From the NCBI GenBank assembly GCA_049965515.1, contig JBMFWG010000015.1, positions 1 through 40,851 of the forward strand: a stretch of 40,851 nucleotides of DNA, read 5' to 3'. A program made the position numbers and the translations under genes. Below the pieces are notes generated by a model. The model did no database searches. It was not told the origin of the DNA and was given only the letters and a program-made list of their open reading frames with translations. The DNA comes from UBA4572 sp049965515 (GTDB lineage: Bacteria; Nitrospirota; Leptospirillia; Leptospirillales; Leptospirillaceae). Shown here piece after piece: positions 24,085 through 31,683 of the stretch (within the stretch, counting starts at the first letter, position 1; each line of letters starts with the position of its first letter).

Positions 24085-25731
24085 ATGACGACTCTGACCT
24101 CCCTCACATCGGCATTGACTGAGCGGCCTAGCGGCCTGGCAAGGCACCTTCGCCTTCTGATCTTCCTCGGGGCCGGAGGAGGATTCGGAGCCCTCTTCGA
24201 CACGTCCTCCCTCGATGTTTTCTTTTATCCTCTTCTAGTCCTTCTTCTTCCCTTTTTTCTCCTCCCCCCCCGATCGGCCCGGGAAGGCTTCGGAGAGGGC
24301 TTCCTCTTCGGGCTTTCCGCCAATCTCATCGGCGTGTGGTGGATCACCGTGAGCATGGAAGAATATGGCCATCTCCCTCCCCCGCTGGCACTCGGAGGGC
24401 TCCTGCTCTTTTCGCTCTATCTGGCCCTCTATCCGGCGCTCTTCCGGGCCCTCTCCTTTCGACTGGGAGTCTGGGACCCTGTCTCCCGTTCCCTCCGCCT
24501 GCGAAGCCTCTGGATGGCTCCATCGCTGTGGGTCGTCTGCGATGCCGGCAAGGCCGAGGTCCTGACGGGGTTCCCCTGGAACCCTCCGGGATCCCTTCTT
24601 TTCGATCACCCCCTTCTGGCCCTTCCCGCCCGGATCGTCGGAACCACCGGGCTGTCCTTTCTCATCCTTCTTGAAACAGCACTCCTGGCCTTTGCCCTTT
24701 CTCGCCTCTTTCAAACCGGGGACAAAAGAAAAGGGTTATGGCTCCTGCTTCCTGCCGGACTTTTGGCCCTCTGGTTCGCGTGGGGCAAGGCACTGGCGAA
24801 AGGGCCGGATCATTCCCCGTCCCTGCGGGTCGCCCTCATCCAGGGAAACATCCCTCCTGACAGGAAATGGTCCCCGGAAAACGTCCGAAAGATCCTCTCC
24901 CGGACTCTCTCACTCTCCCGGCAGGGGATGAAGGATGGCGCCCGATTCATCATCTGGCCTGAAACAGCCCTGACCTTCGTCTACAACGGGCCGCGAACCC
25001 ATCTCTCCACTCTTCTCGCCCCGACACTTTCCCCTCCCGGCGGCCCCAAAGCTTCCCTGCTCACAGGAGCCATCGGAGAACGTCCGGATCCCGATTCACC
25101 CGTGGGGCTCTCCTTTACGAACTCGGCCGTCCTTTACTCTCCCGAGGGGGCGGTGGTGAAGGCTTACGACAAGCGCCACCTGGTCCCCTTCGGAGAGTTT
25201 CTCCCGCTGCCCTCCCTCTTCGGGTGGCTTCGTCCCCTGACCGGAATCACCGGCGACATGGCCTCGGGCCACCGCTCCGTCCTCTTTCCCCTGCCAAAGG
25301 GGGCGGGAGAGGCGGCCCCCCTGATCTGCTACGAAGCCCTCTATCCCTCCCTCTCCCGGGAAAACCTGGGAAAAGGAACGCTGTTGGCCGTGATCTCCGA
25401 TGATGCCTGGTTCGGAAACACGAGCGCTCCCTGGCAGCTTTTCCGGGAGTCGGGAATGCGGGCGGCCGAGAACGGAGTCTATCTTGTCAGGGCCGCCAAC
25501 ACGGGGCTGAGCGGAATCGTGGCTCCCGACACGTCCGTCCCTGCCATCGGCCCCCTCTTCCGCCAGGCCGTGGTGACGGGAGAGATTCCCCTCGAAACAG
25601 GACAGACCTTCTATCGTCGCCATGGAGAGTGGGTCCTGCGTCTCTGCCTCTCCTTGCTCCTTTTTGCGGCGGCCATTCTTCCGCTTCTCAGAAAGCCTTT
25701 CCCCCCGGTCTTTCCACGCGTCTCGTCTTGA
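24085..25731 (+). CDS. lnt: Apolipoprotein N-acyltransferase Lnt
   Basis: Lnt adds the third acyl chain to the N-terminal Cys of lipoproteins in the inner membrane, needed for outer-membrane sorting in Gram-negative bacteria. The 548-residue protein has six or so N-terminal membrane segments and a nitrilase-type catalytic domain (about 245-505). The triad is visible: Glu in IIWPETALTF, Lys in AYDKRHLVPFGE and Cys in PLICYEALYPSL. A final membrane segment is at about 515-535. This enzyme would process the lipoproteins encoded at 6.0 and 22.7 kb. The start ATG has no Shine-Dalgarno but matches the family N-terminus. The gene is followed by the glnA leader. Confidence 0.96.
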   Translation: MTTLTSLTSALTERPSGLARHLRLLIFLGAGGGFGALFDTSSLDVFFYPLLVLLLPFFLLPPRSAREGFGEGFLFGLSANLIGVWWITVSMEEYGHLPPPLALGGLLLFSLYLALYPALFRALSFRLGVWDPVSRSLRLRSLWMAPSLWVVCDAGKAEVLTGFPWNPPGSLLFDHPLLALPARIVGTTGLSFLILLETALLAFALSRLFQTGDKRKGLWLLLPAGLLALWFAWGKALAKGPDHSPSLRVALIQGNIPPDRKWSPENVRKILSRTLSLSRQGMKDGARFIIWPETALTFVYNGPRTHLSTLLAPTLSPPGGPKASLLTGAIGERPDPDSPVGLSFTNSAVLYSPEGAVVKAYDKRHLVPFGEFLPLPSLFGWLRPLTGITGDMASGHRSVLFPLPKGAGEAAPLICYEALYPSLSRENLGKGTLLAVISDDAWFGNTSAPWQLFRESGMRAAENGVYLVRAANTGLSGIVAPDTSVPAIGPLFRQAVVTGEIPLETGQTFYRRHGEWVLRLCLSLLLFAAAILPLLRKPFPPVFPRVSS

Positions 25732-25796
25732 GGGGGCCTTTCGTCTTCCCGGGAACCCGACAGCGACCAGGACTCTTCCAGCCCCGTTAATCAGTC

Positions 25797-25834
25797 TTGC
25801 CTTTTTTTCTCTCAACGTGTACTCTTTTTACACG
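25797..25834 (+). promoter_or_regulatory. glnA leader promoter with inverted repeat over the -10
   Basis: A -35 TTGCCT (25797-25802), a 17-base spacer and -10 TACTCT (25820-25825) form a sigma-70-type promoter about 310 bases upstream of glnA. An inverted repeat CGTGTA (25816-25821) - seven bases - TACACG (25829-25834) covers the -10 and probable start, a position suited to a repressor. The spacing fits neither the TnrA (TGT-N11-ACA) nor the NtcA (GTA-N8-TAC) consensus exactly. Confidence 0.5.
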
Positions 25835-26000
25835 GAATTTCAAAAATGCATCCGTCTCCGCCGGACCGTTGTCAGGTTCCGGACGAGGGTTGTCGGGATT
25901 CCCGTGGAGCAATTCCAGACGGCTTGATGTGGTGACGTTCACGTCCCAGACACATCGAGCCAGGGGCCCAACATCAGGAGCGAGAATAAGGGACGAAGAC

Positions 26001-26041
26001 AAGGGAGTCTTCATGAGTTGTCATGGAGTCTCCCTTTTTTT
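26001..26041 (+). terminator. Rho-independent terminator inside the glnA leader
   Basis: A 16-bp stem (AAGGGAGTCTTCATGA at 26001-26016 with its partner at 26021-26036) has one T-T mismatch and one G-T wobble, a four-base loop GTTG, and a run of seven T at 26035-26041. It lies 98 bases upstream of the glnA start on the same strand. It either ends a small RNA of about 210 nt made from the upstream promoter, or works as an attenuator/riboswitch for glnA. Confidence 0.85.
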
Positions 26042-26062
26042 GTGTTTCGATCCCGTTTTATG

Positions 26063-26098
26063 CTCGGATGACCGAGAGTTCCGCTGTCTTGTCGGAAC
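26063..26098 (+). promoter_or_regulatory. Tandem hairpins between the leader terminator and glnA
   Basis: Two adjacent perfect stems follow the terminator: CTCGG-ATGA-CCGAG (26063-26076) and GTTCCG-CTGTCTTGT-CGGAAC (26078-26098). They would sit in the glnA 5' untranslated region, 40 bases before the start codon. Possible roles are mRNA protection or alternative pairing with upstream leader segments; neither can be shown from sequence alone. Confidence 0.5.
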
Positions 26099-26138
26099 GT
26101 TGACCCTTCACCACCTTCCTACACAGGAGCCAAACCGC

Positions 26139-27548
26139 ATGACCCCGAAAGAAGTGCTTGATTATGCCAAGAAAAACAACGTTCAGATCATCGACGTGAA
26201 GTTTACTGACCTGTTCGGGACTTGGCAGCATTTTTCCATTACGCCCCACCAGCTCACCGAAGAGACCTTCGAGGAAGGGCTGGGATTCGACGGATCCAGT
26301 ATCCGTGGCTTCCAGAGCATCAACGAGTCCGACATGCTTCTGGTTCCGGACCCGAAGACGGCCTTTCTTGATCCGTTCACCCAGGTTCCGACCCTCTCCC
26401 TGATCTGTAACATCAAGGATCCCATCACCGGAGAGTCCTATTCCAAAGATCCCCGCCATATCGCCCAGAAGGCCGAAAACTACGTGAAGAAGGTGGCCGA
26501 TATTTCTTATTGGGGCCCTGAATGCGAATTCTTCGTCTTCGATGACGTTCGTTACGGTTCGAGCTCGAATTTCTCCCACTATTCCGTGGACTCCATCGAA
26601 GGTGCCTGGAATACCGGCCGGGAAGAAGATCCCAATCTTGGATACAAGGTTCGCCACAAGGAGGGCTATTTCCCGGTTCCTCCCACCGACACCCTGCAGG
26701 ATCTCCGCAGCGAAATGATCCTGACCATGGAGCAGATCGGTATCCGTTGCGAAGTTCACCATCATGAGGTGGCCACGGCCGGTCAGTGCGAGATCGACAT
26801 GCGGTTCGATACCCTGACCAAGATGGCCGACAACGTTATGAAGTACAAGTACGTGGTGAAAAATACCGCGGTCAAGTACGGAAAGACCGCGACCTTCATG
26901 CCCAAACCCCTTTTCCAGGATAATGGGTCCGGAATGCACGTCCACCAGAGCCTCTGGAAGGCCGGCAAGAATCTTTTCTACCAAAAGGGGGGATACGGGG
27001 ACATCTCCGAGATGGCCCGCCATTACATCGGTGGTCTCATTCACCATGCTCCCGCCCTGCTGGCCTTCATCGCCCCCACGACGAACTCCTACCGTCGTCT
27101 CGTTCCTGGCTATGAAGCTCCCATCAACCTCATGTATTCGAAGCGGAACCGGTCAGCCTGTGTGCGCATTCCCATGTATTCGAAGAGTGAAAAGTCCAAG
27201 CGCATTGAATTCCGGACTCCCGACCCCTCGAGCAACCCCTATATCGTCTTCGCGGCCCTCCTGATGGCCGGGCTCGACGGGATTGAGCGCAAGCTTGAGC
27301 CCCCGGCTCCTCTCGACAAGGATCTCTACGAGCTGACCGACCGGGAAAAGAAGAAAATCCGTCAGATGCCGGGAAGCCTTGACCAGGCTCTGGCGGCTCT
27401 CGAGAAGGATCACGATTTTCTTCTCAAGGGCGGCGTCTTCACCAAGGAGCTCATCGAGACCTGGATCCATGAAAAGACAAAGAAGGAAGTGGATGCCATC
27501 CGTCTTCGTCCTCATCCCCACGAGTTCTTCCTGTATTTCGATATCTAG
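26139..27548 (+). CDS. glnA: Glutamine synthetase type I
   Basis: GlnA makes glutamine from glutamate, ammonia and ATP, the main entry of ammonium. The 469-residue length is that of bacterial GSI-beta. Active-site segments include GFDGSSIRGF (49-58), WGPECEFFVFD (125-135), NGSGMHVHQS (262-271) and RIEFRTPDPSSNPY. The adenylylation tyrosine is Y397 in LDKDLYELT, the same number as in E. coli, so control by GlnE adenylylation is expected. The ATG at 26139 follows CAGGAG; an open frame to 25797 is a coincidence that covers the leader. The gene has a long structured leader and is followed by a terminator and a NifA-type regulator, which points to a nitrogen-control locus. Confidence 0.98.
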   Translation: MTPKEVLDYAKKNNVQIIDVKFTDLFGTWQHFSITPHQLTEETFEEGLGFDGSSIRGFQSINESDMLLVPDPKTAFLDPFTQVPTLSLICNIKDPITGESYSKDPRHIAQKAENYVKKVADISYWGPECEFFVFDDVRYGSSSNFSHYSVDSIEGAWNTGREEDPNLGYKVRHKEGYFPVPPTDTLQDLRSEMILTMEQIGIRCEVHHHEVATAGQCEIDMRFDTLTKMADNVMKYKYVVKNTAVKYGKTATFMPKPLFQDNGSGMHVHQSLWKAGKNLFYQKGGYGDISEMARHYIGGLIHHAPALLAFIAPTTNSYRRLVPGYEAPINLMYSKRNRSACVRIPMYSKSEKSKRIEFRTPDPSSNPYIVFAALLMAGLDGIERKLEPPAPLDKDLYELTDREKKKIRQMPGSLDQALAALEKDHDFLLKGGVFTKELIETWIHEKTKKEVDAIRLRPHPHEFFLYFDI

Positions 27549-27631
27549 AATAGAGGGAGATTGTCAGGAATTATCGACTCGGCAACGGGGCCGCAGGGAG
27601 AAGTCAGCCCTGGGCCCGACAATCACGACAG

Positions 27632-27668
27632 GGCCCGGACAAAGTTATTTGTTCGGGCCTTTTTTTTT
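27632..27668 (+). terminator. Rho-independent terminator after glnA
   Basis: A 12-bp stem (GGCCCGGACAAA / TTTGTTCGGGCC, one G-T wobble) with loop GTTA is followed by nine T residues (27660-27668). It ends only 11 bases before the NifA-type gene, so that gene either depends on readthrough or has a promoter within the 83 bases after glnA. Confidence 0.93.
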
Positions 27669-27679
27669 CGCGGGGACCC

Positions 27680-29290
27680 ATGAATCACGAACAAAAGATC
27701 ATTCAGGAGCTAACGGCCTTTTTCGAGATCAGCCGGGAGCTCGCCAGCTCTCCGGACCTCGACAGTGCGCTCTCTCACATCCTGGGCATCATGGACTCCC
27801 AGCTCAACCTTCACCGGGGAGCCATTCTTCTTCTCGACACACAGACCGATGAACTCATGACCGAGCTGGCCTTTGGCATGTCGGAAGAAGAAAAAAGAAA
27901 GGGGAGGTTCAAGTCGGGGGAGGGAATCAGCGGAACGGTCCTCTCCACGGGGCAGCCCATTGTGGTTCCGGATATCGATGCAGAGCCCCGCTTCCTCAAC
28001 CGGACGGGAAGTCGAAAGGGAAAAGGACGGACCAAGACCGCCTTTATCGCCGTTCCGCTCATCTTTCAGGGGAAGAAAATTGGCGTTCTCTCCGCCGACT
28101 GCGACATGTCCCAGGGAGAACGCGACCTTGAAGAAGACACCCGGGTTCTCTCGATCATCGGGTCGACCATTGCCCAGGCCGTTCTTCTTCGCCAGCGCTT
28201 AAGCCATGAGAACAAGAAGCTCATCGAGGAGACGACGCGGCTTGAGCATGCCCTGAAGGGCCGCTATTCCATCGAAGGATGGGTTGGCCGCTCGAAAATC
28301 ATGAACCAGATTGCCGAAAGTGTTCATCAGGTGGCCGGAAGCCGAGCCACGGTTCTTATCCTGGGAGAAAGCGGTACCGGCAAGGAAGTCATTGCCAAGG
28401 CGCTCCACTTCATGAGCCCCCGGGCAAAGAACCCCTTTGTCCAGATCAACTGCGCCGCGATCCCCGAGACCCTTCTCGAGAGTCAGCTTTTTGGCCATGA
28501 AAAGGGAGCCTTTACCGGCGCCCATCTGTCCCGTCCGGGAAAATTCGAGGCGGCCGCGGGCGGGACGATTTTTCTCGACGAGATCGGGGAGATCTCGCCC
28601 GCGGTTCAAGTAAAACTCCTCCGGGTCCTTCAGGAGAGGTCGGTGGAGCGTCTGGGGGGGCAGCGAGTCATTCCGGTGGATGTGCGGATAGTCGCAGCCA
28701 CGAATCGCAACCTTGAAGAGATGATCCGGCGCAATCAGTTCCGGGAGGATCTTTATTACCGCCTGAACGTGGTTCCCCTGGTCCTCCCCCCCCTTCGCGA
28801 ACGCCGGGAAGACATTCCTCTGCTTGTCAACCATTTCATCGACAAATTCAACAAAGACAACGCCCGTTCGGTGACCCTGGGGGCCGGGGTGATTGATCTT
28901 CTGGTCGATTACGAGTGGCCCGGCAATGTGCGGGAGCTTGAGAACATGGTGGAGAGGCTGGTCGTTATGGCCCGGGAGGAGCAAATCGCCGTGGAGGACG
29001 TTCGGAAGGCAATGACGCTCTACCCCCGTCCCGGGCGGACGGCGATACGGTCGGAACACGAAAGGGACGAACGCACGGAGACGGTCTACCGGCGGTCCGT
29101 CCCTGAACCGGAGGAAGACAAGGGCCTTCTTGGTGCGGTCAGCTCTCTTGAGCGGGAGAAGATTGAGGCGGTCCTCAAACGCTATGGGTATGTGAAGACC
29201 CGGGCGGCCCGGGCCTTGGGTGTGACTCCCCGCCAGCTCCGGTACCGGATGATCAAATACCAGATTCCTGATGAGGTCCCGAAGGAGTGA
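27680..29290 (+). CDS. nifA: NifA-type sigma-54-dependent transcriptional activator
   Basis: The 536-residue protein has the NifA order of domains. A GAF domain at about 20-175 (with GEGISGTVLSTGQPIVVPDI) comes first. The AAA+ sigma-54 interaction domain is at about 200-435, with Walker A GESGTGKE (229-236), the sigma-54-contacting loop GAFTGA (276-281) and Walker B GGTIFLDE. A Fis-type helix-turn-helix ends the protein (VKTRAARALGVTPRQLRYRM). The GAF domain looks most like NifA rather than NtrC (which has a receiver). There is no Cys motif in the linker after the AAA+ domain, so it is probably the oxygen-tolerant (NifL-type or PII-controlled) class. It lies behind glnA. No nif genes are in the window, so control of nitrogen fixation is inferred from the family. 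Confidence 0.82.
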   Translation: MNHEQKIIQELTAFFEISRELASSPDLDSALSHILGIMDSQLNLHRGAILLLDTQTDELMTELAFGMSEEEKRKGRFKSGEGISGTVLSTGQPIVVPDIDAEPRFLNRTGSRKGKGRTKTAFIAVPLIFQGKKIGVLSADCDMSQGERDLEEDTRVLSIIGSTIAQAVLLRQRLSHENKKLIEETTRLEHALKGRYSIEGWVGRSKIMNQIAESVHQVAGSRATVLILGESGTGKEVIAKALHFMSPRAKNPFVQINCAAIPETLLESQLFGHEKGAFTGAHLSRPGKFEAAAGGTIFLDEIGEISPAVQVKLLRVLQERSVERLGGQRVIPVDVRIVAATNRNLEEMIRRNQFREDLYYRLNVVPLVLPPLRERREDIPLLVNHFIDKFNKDNARSVTLGAGVIDLLVDYEWPGNVRELENMVERLVVMAREEQIAVEDVRKAMTLYPRPGRTAIRSEHERDERTETVYRRSVPEPEEDKGLLGAVSSLEREKIEAVLKRYGYVKTRAARALGVTPRQLRYRMIKYQIPDEVPKE

Positions 29291-29300
29291 CCCACCCCCT

Positions 29301-31058
29301 TTAGGAGAGGCGAATTCCCAGCTCCTTGAGCTGAACGCCATCGACAGGGGCGGGAGCCTCCGTGAGAAGACAGGAGCCCTTCTGCGTTTTGGGAAAGGCC
29401 ATGACCTCCCGGATGGATTCACGTCCCAAAAGAATCATGGCCAGCCGGTCAAGCCCGATAGCCATGCCCCCGTGAGGCGGGGCCCCGAAGGAGAGCGCTT
29501 CCAGAAGGAATCCGAACCTTCGGGTGGCCTCCTCTTCGGAGAGGCCGATCAGATCGAAGATCCTTCGCTGGAGTTCGAGCTCGTGGTTTCTGAGGCTTCC
29601 TCCCCCCACTTCCGTCCCGTTCAGCACGAGGTCGTAGGCCAGGGAGCGCGTTTTCTCGGGGGTGTCCGAGAGGACCCCCAGATCGTCGGGATGGGGGGCG
29701 GTGAAGGGATGATGGATGGCCTCGTAGCGTTTCTCGTCGGGGTTCCACTCAAGGAGAGGAAAGTCAACCACCCAGAAAAGGGAGGTCTTTGACCGGTCAA
29801 TGAGTCCGGCCCTTTCTGCCACATGCTGCCTGAGGGCACCCAGAATCCGCAAGGCGGTTTTATGAGTGTCGGCGATGAAGAGAAGGAGATCGCCGGGCTG
29901 AGCCTCCAGGCGCTCCTTTAACTCCTTCTGGATCTCCTCAGGGATGAACTTGAGGATGGGGCTGGCAAGTCCCCCCGTCTCCGCCTTGATCCAGGCGAGA
30001 CCCTTCGCCCCTTGTCCCATGGCCCAAGCCGTGAGATCTTCGATCTCCTTTCGGCTGAGGGCGGCCCCTCCGGGGTAACGGATCCCCCGGACCGTTCCTT
30101 CCTCCGCCGCTACGGCACTGGTAAAGACTGAAAACTGGGTCTTGCGGGCAAGGTCCGTGAGATCGATGATGCGAAGATCGTAGCGCAGGTCAGGCTTGTC
30201 GCTTCCATAGCGGTTCATCGCCTCATCGTAGGTCAGGCGCATAAAGGGGCGGGAGAGCGTCTCGCCCCTGAACTTCTGGAAAATGTCGCAAAAGAGCTCC
30301 TCGATGATTCCCAAAAATTTATCCCGCGTCAGAAAGGAGGCTTCGATATCGACCTGGGTGAATTCCGGCTGTCGATCGGCGCGGAGGTCCTCGTCCCGGA
30401 AGCAGCGGGCGATCTGAAAATATCTCTCAAGACCTCCCACCATCAAAAGTTGCTTGAAGAGCTGGGGGGACTGGGGCAGCGCATAGAAAGATCCCTTTTC
30501 TAGCCGGGAGGGAACAAGAAAATCACGCGCCCCCTCAGGTGTGGAGCGGGTGAGAAGAGGGGTCTCGATTTCCCAGAACTGGTGAGCGGTCATATGGTTC
30601 CTGATCAATGCCGTGAGCTCCGAGCGGAACCTCAGGGCCTCCAGAAGCCGGGGCGAGCGCATGTCGAGGTAGCGGTAAGTCAGCCGGAGGCTCTCTGAGA
30701 CCTCCTCCGATGTTCCGACGGGAAAAGGCGGAGTTTTGGAGGAGTTCAGGATGGTCAGTTGGGTCACTCTGACCTCCCGGTCCCCCCCGGCGACGGAGGC
30801 GTTCACCGTTCCCTCGGGCCTCATCCCCACGGTGCCGTGGAGGGAGATGACCCATTCATCCCGAAGGGTCTTGGCGGCCTCTTCTAGCGAATGATTGTCC
30901 CTGGCGTCGACAACGCACTGGATCCGGCCCGATCGGTCCCGAAGCTCGATAAAGAGGAGACCGCCGTGGTCTCTGACCGTCTGGACCCATCCGGCGATGG
31001 TGACGGGGGTTCCGGGGGAAGCGGTGAAGAGGTCGGAGACAGGGTGCGAACGGTACAT
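29301..31058 (-). CDS. aspS: Aspartyl-tRNA synthetase
   Basis: AspS charges tRNA-Asp (and tRNA-Asn in organisms lacking AsnS). The 585-residue protein has the N-terminal OB-fold anticodon domain (about 15-105), class II motif 2 (FQIARCFRDEDLRADRQPEFTQ), the bacterial GAD insertion (about 285-410) and motif 3 (GMAIGLDRLAMILLGRESIR). The length is normal for bacterial AspRS. It is convergent with the NifA-type gene, leaving only ten bases between stops. A promoter with an extended -10 is seen upstream, giving a leader of about 110 bases; no T-box sequence was found in it. Confidence 0.98.
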   Translation of the reverse strand: MYRSHPVSDLFTASPGTPVTIAGWVQTVRDHGGLLFIELRDRSGRIQCVVDARDNHSLEEAAKTLRDEWVISLHGTVGMRPEGTVNASVAGGDREVRVTQLTILNSSKTPPFPVGTSEEVSESLRLTYRYLDMRSPRLLEALRFRSELTALIRNHMTAHQFWEIETPLLTRSTPEGARDFLVPSRLEKGSFYALPQSPQLFKQLLMVGGLERYFQIARCFRDEDLRADRQPEFTQVDIEASFLTRDKFLGIIEELFCDIFQKFRGETLSRPFMRLTYDEAMNRYGSDKPDLRYDLRIIDLTDLARKTQFSVFTSAVAAEEGTVRGIRYPGGAALSRKEIEDLTAWAMGQGAKGLAWIKAETGGLASPILKFIPEEIQKELKERLEAQPGDLLLFIADTHKTALRILGALRQHVAERAGLIDRSKTSLFWVVDFPLLEWNPDEKRYEAIHHPFTAPHPDDLGVLSDTPEKTRSLAYDLVLNGTEVGGGSLRNHELELQRRIFDLIGLSEEEATRRFGFLLEALSFGAPPHGGMAIGLDRLAMILLGRESIREVMAFPKTQKGSCLLTEAPAPVDGVQLKELGIRLS

Positions 31059-31174
31059 GAAAAATCCTCGGGGTTAGGGGAATGCGGCTGGGATTTCCCG
31101 CCGGATCCCCGGTGGGGGCCATGGGGGAATCGAAAGGGTCCTAAAGTCTCTGTCCCATTGGGACTGCCGGGCTC

Positions 31175-31183
31175 ATTGTAGCA
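31175..31183 (-). promoter_or_regulatory. aspS promoter, extended -10
   Basis: On the minus strand TGCTACAAT fits the extended -10 pattern TGn-TATAAT with one mismatch. The -35 region is weak, as usual for this promoter type. Transcription would start near 31168. The leader holds a small hairpin GTCCC-AAT-GGGAC. Confidence 0.5.
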
Positions 31184-31233
31184 CAAGAGAGAGACTCATC
31201 CATGCTTCGGGGCTGACCGGATCCGAGCCGCCC

Positions 31234-31683
31234 TCAGGGAAGCGGACGACCTTCATCGAGGTCAATCAGGTCGAATGGAGAGAGCTCTCCGATGTCGGGC
31301 CGGTGGGCAAGGGTTGGATAGGTCCGCTTTCGGTGGGCTGTTCGCCTTTCGTCGGCGGGAGCCTCTTCGATGGAGCGTCTCCATTCCTCCTTTTCCGTCT
31401 CGCTTCTCTTGCGGCCGTGGGATTCGACAAAGGCAAGAACGGCCTCATCGTCAGGGGCACGAAGAATCGCGGCTTCGAGCTCTCCGGGATCAAGTTCCTT
31501 GAAGGCCAGAAATCGTCCGTCAAGGGGGTAGAAACCCATTTCCGGGCTCACCGGACGGAGAAGGTTGGGCCGATAGTCCTCTGGAAGCTCTCCCCGGGCT
31601 TGAGCCCGGACCTTGTCGACAAGACGGGGAAGAATCACGTAACCCCCGAGAGTCTCACGAGGAGAGCGAAGTCGAAGGGTCAA
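31234..31683 (-). CDS. DUF5069-family protein
   Basis: The 149-residue protein starts with the DUF5069 signature: LRSPRETLGGYVILPRLVDKVRAQARGELP. The second half is strongly charged and helical (EAILRAPDDEAVLAFVESHG) and ends with PFDLIDLDEGRPLP. The function of the family is unknown. The start ATG overlaps the stop of the pseudouridine synthase by four bases (ATGA), so it is the last gene of the guaB-guaA-synthase chain. No catalytic motif is seen. Confidence 0.8.
   Translation of the reverse strand: MTLRLRSPRETLGGYVILPRLVDKVRAQARGELPEDYRPNLLRPVSPEMGFYPLDGRFLAFKELDPGELEAAILRAPDDEAVLAFVESHGRKRSETEKEEWRRSIEEAPADERRTAHRKRTYPTLAHRPDIGELSPFDLIDLDEGRPLP

Noticed and set aside
25797..26138. N-terminal 114-codon extension of glnA
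   Set aside because: The extension covers a promoter, terminator and hairpins; the 469-residue start fits the family and puts the adenylylation Tyr at 397.
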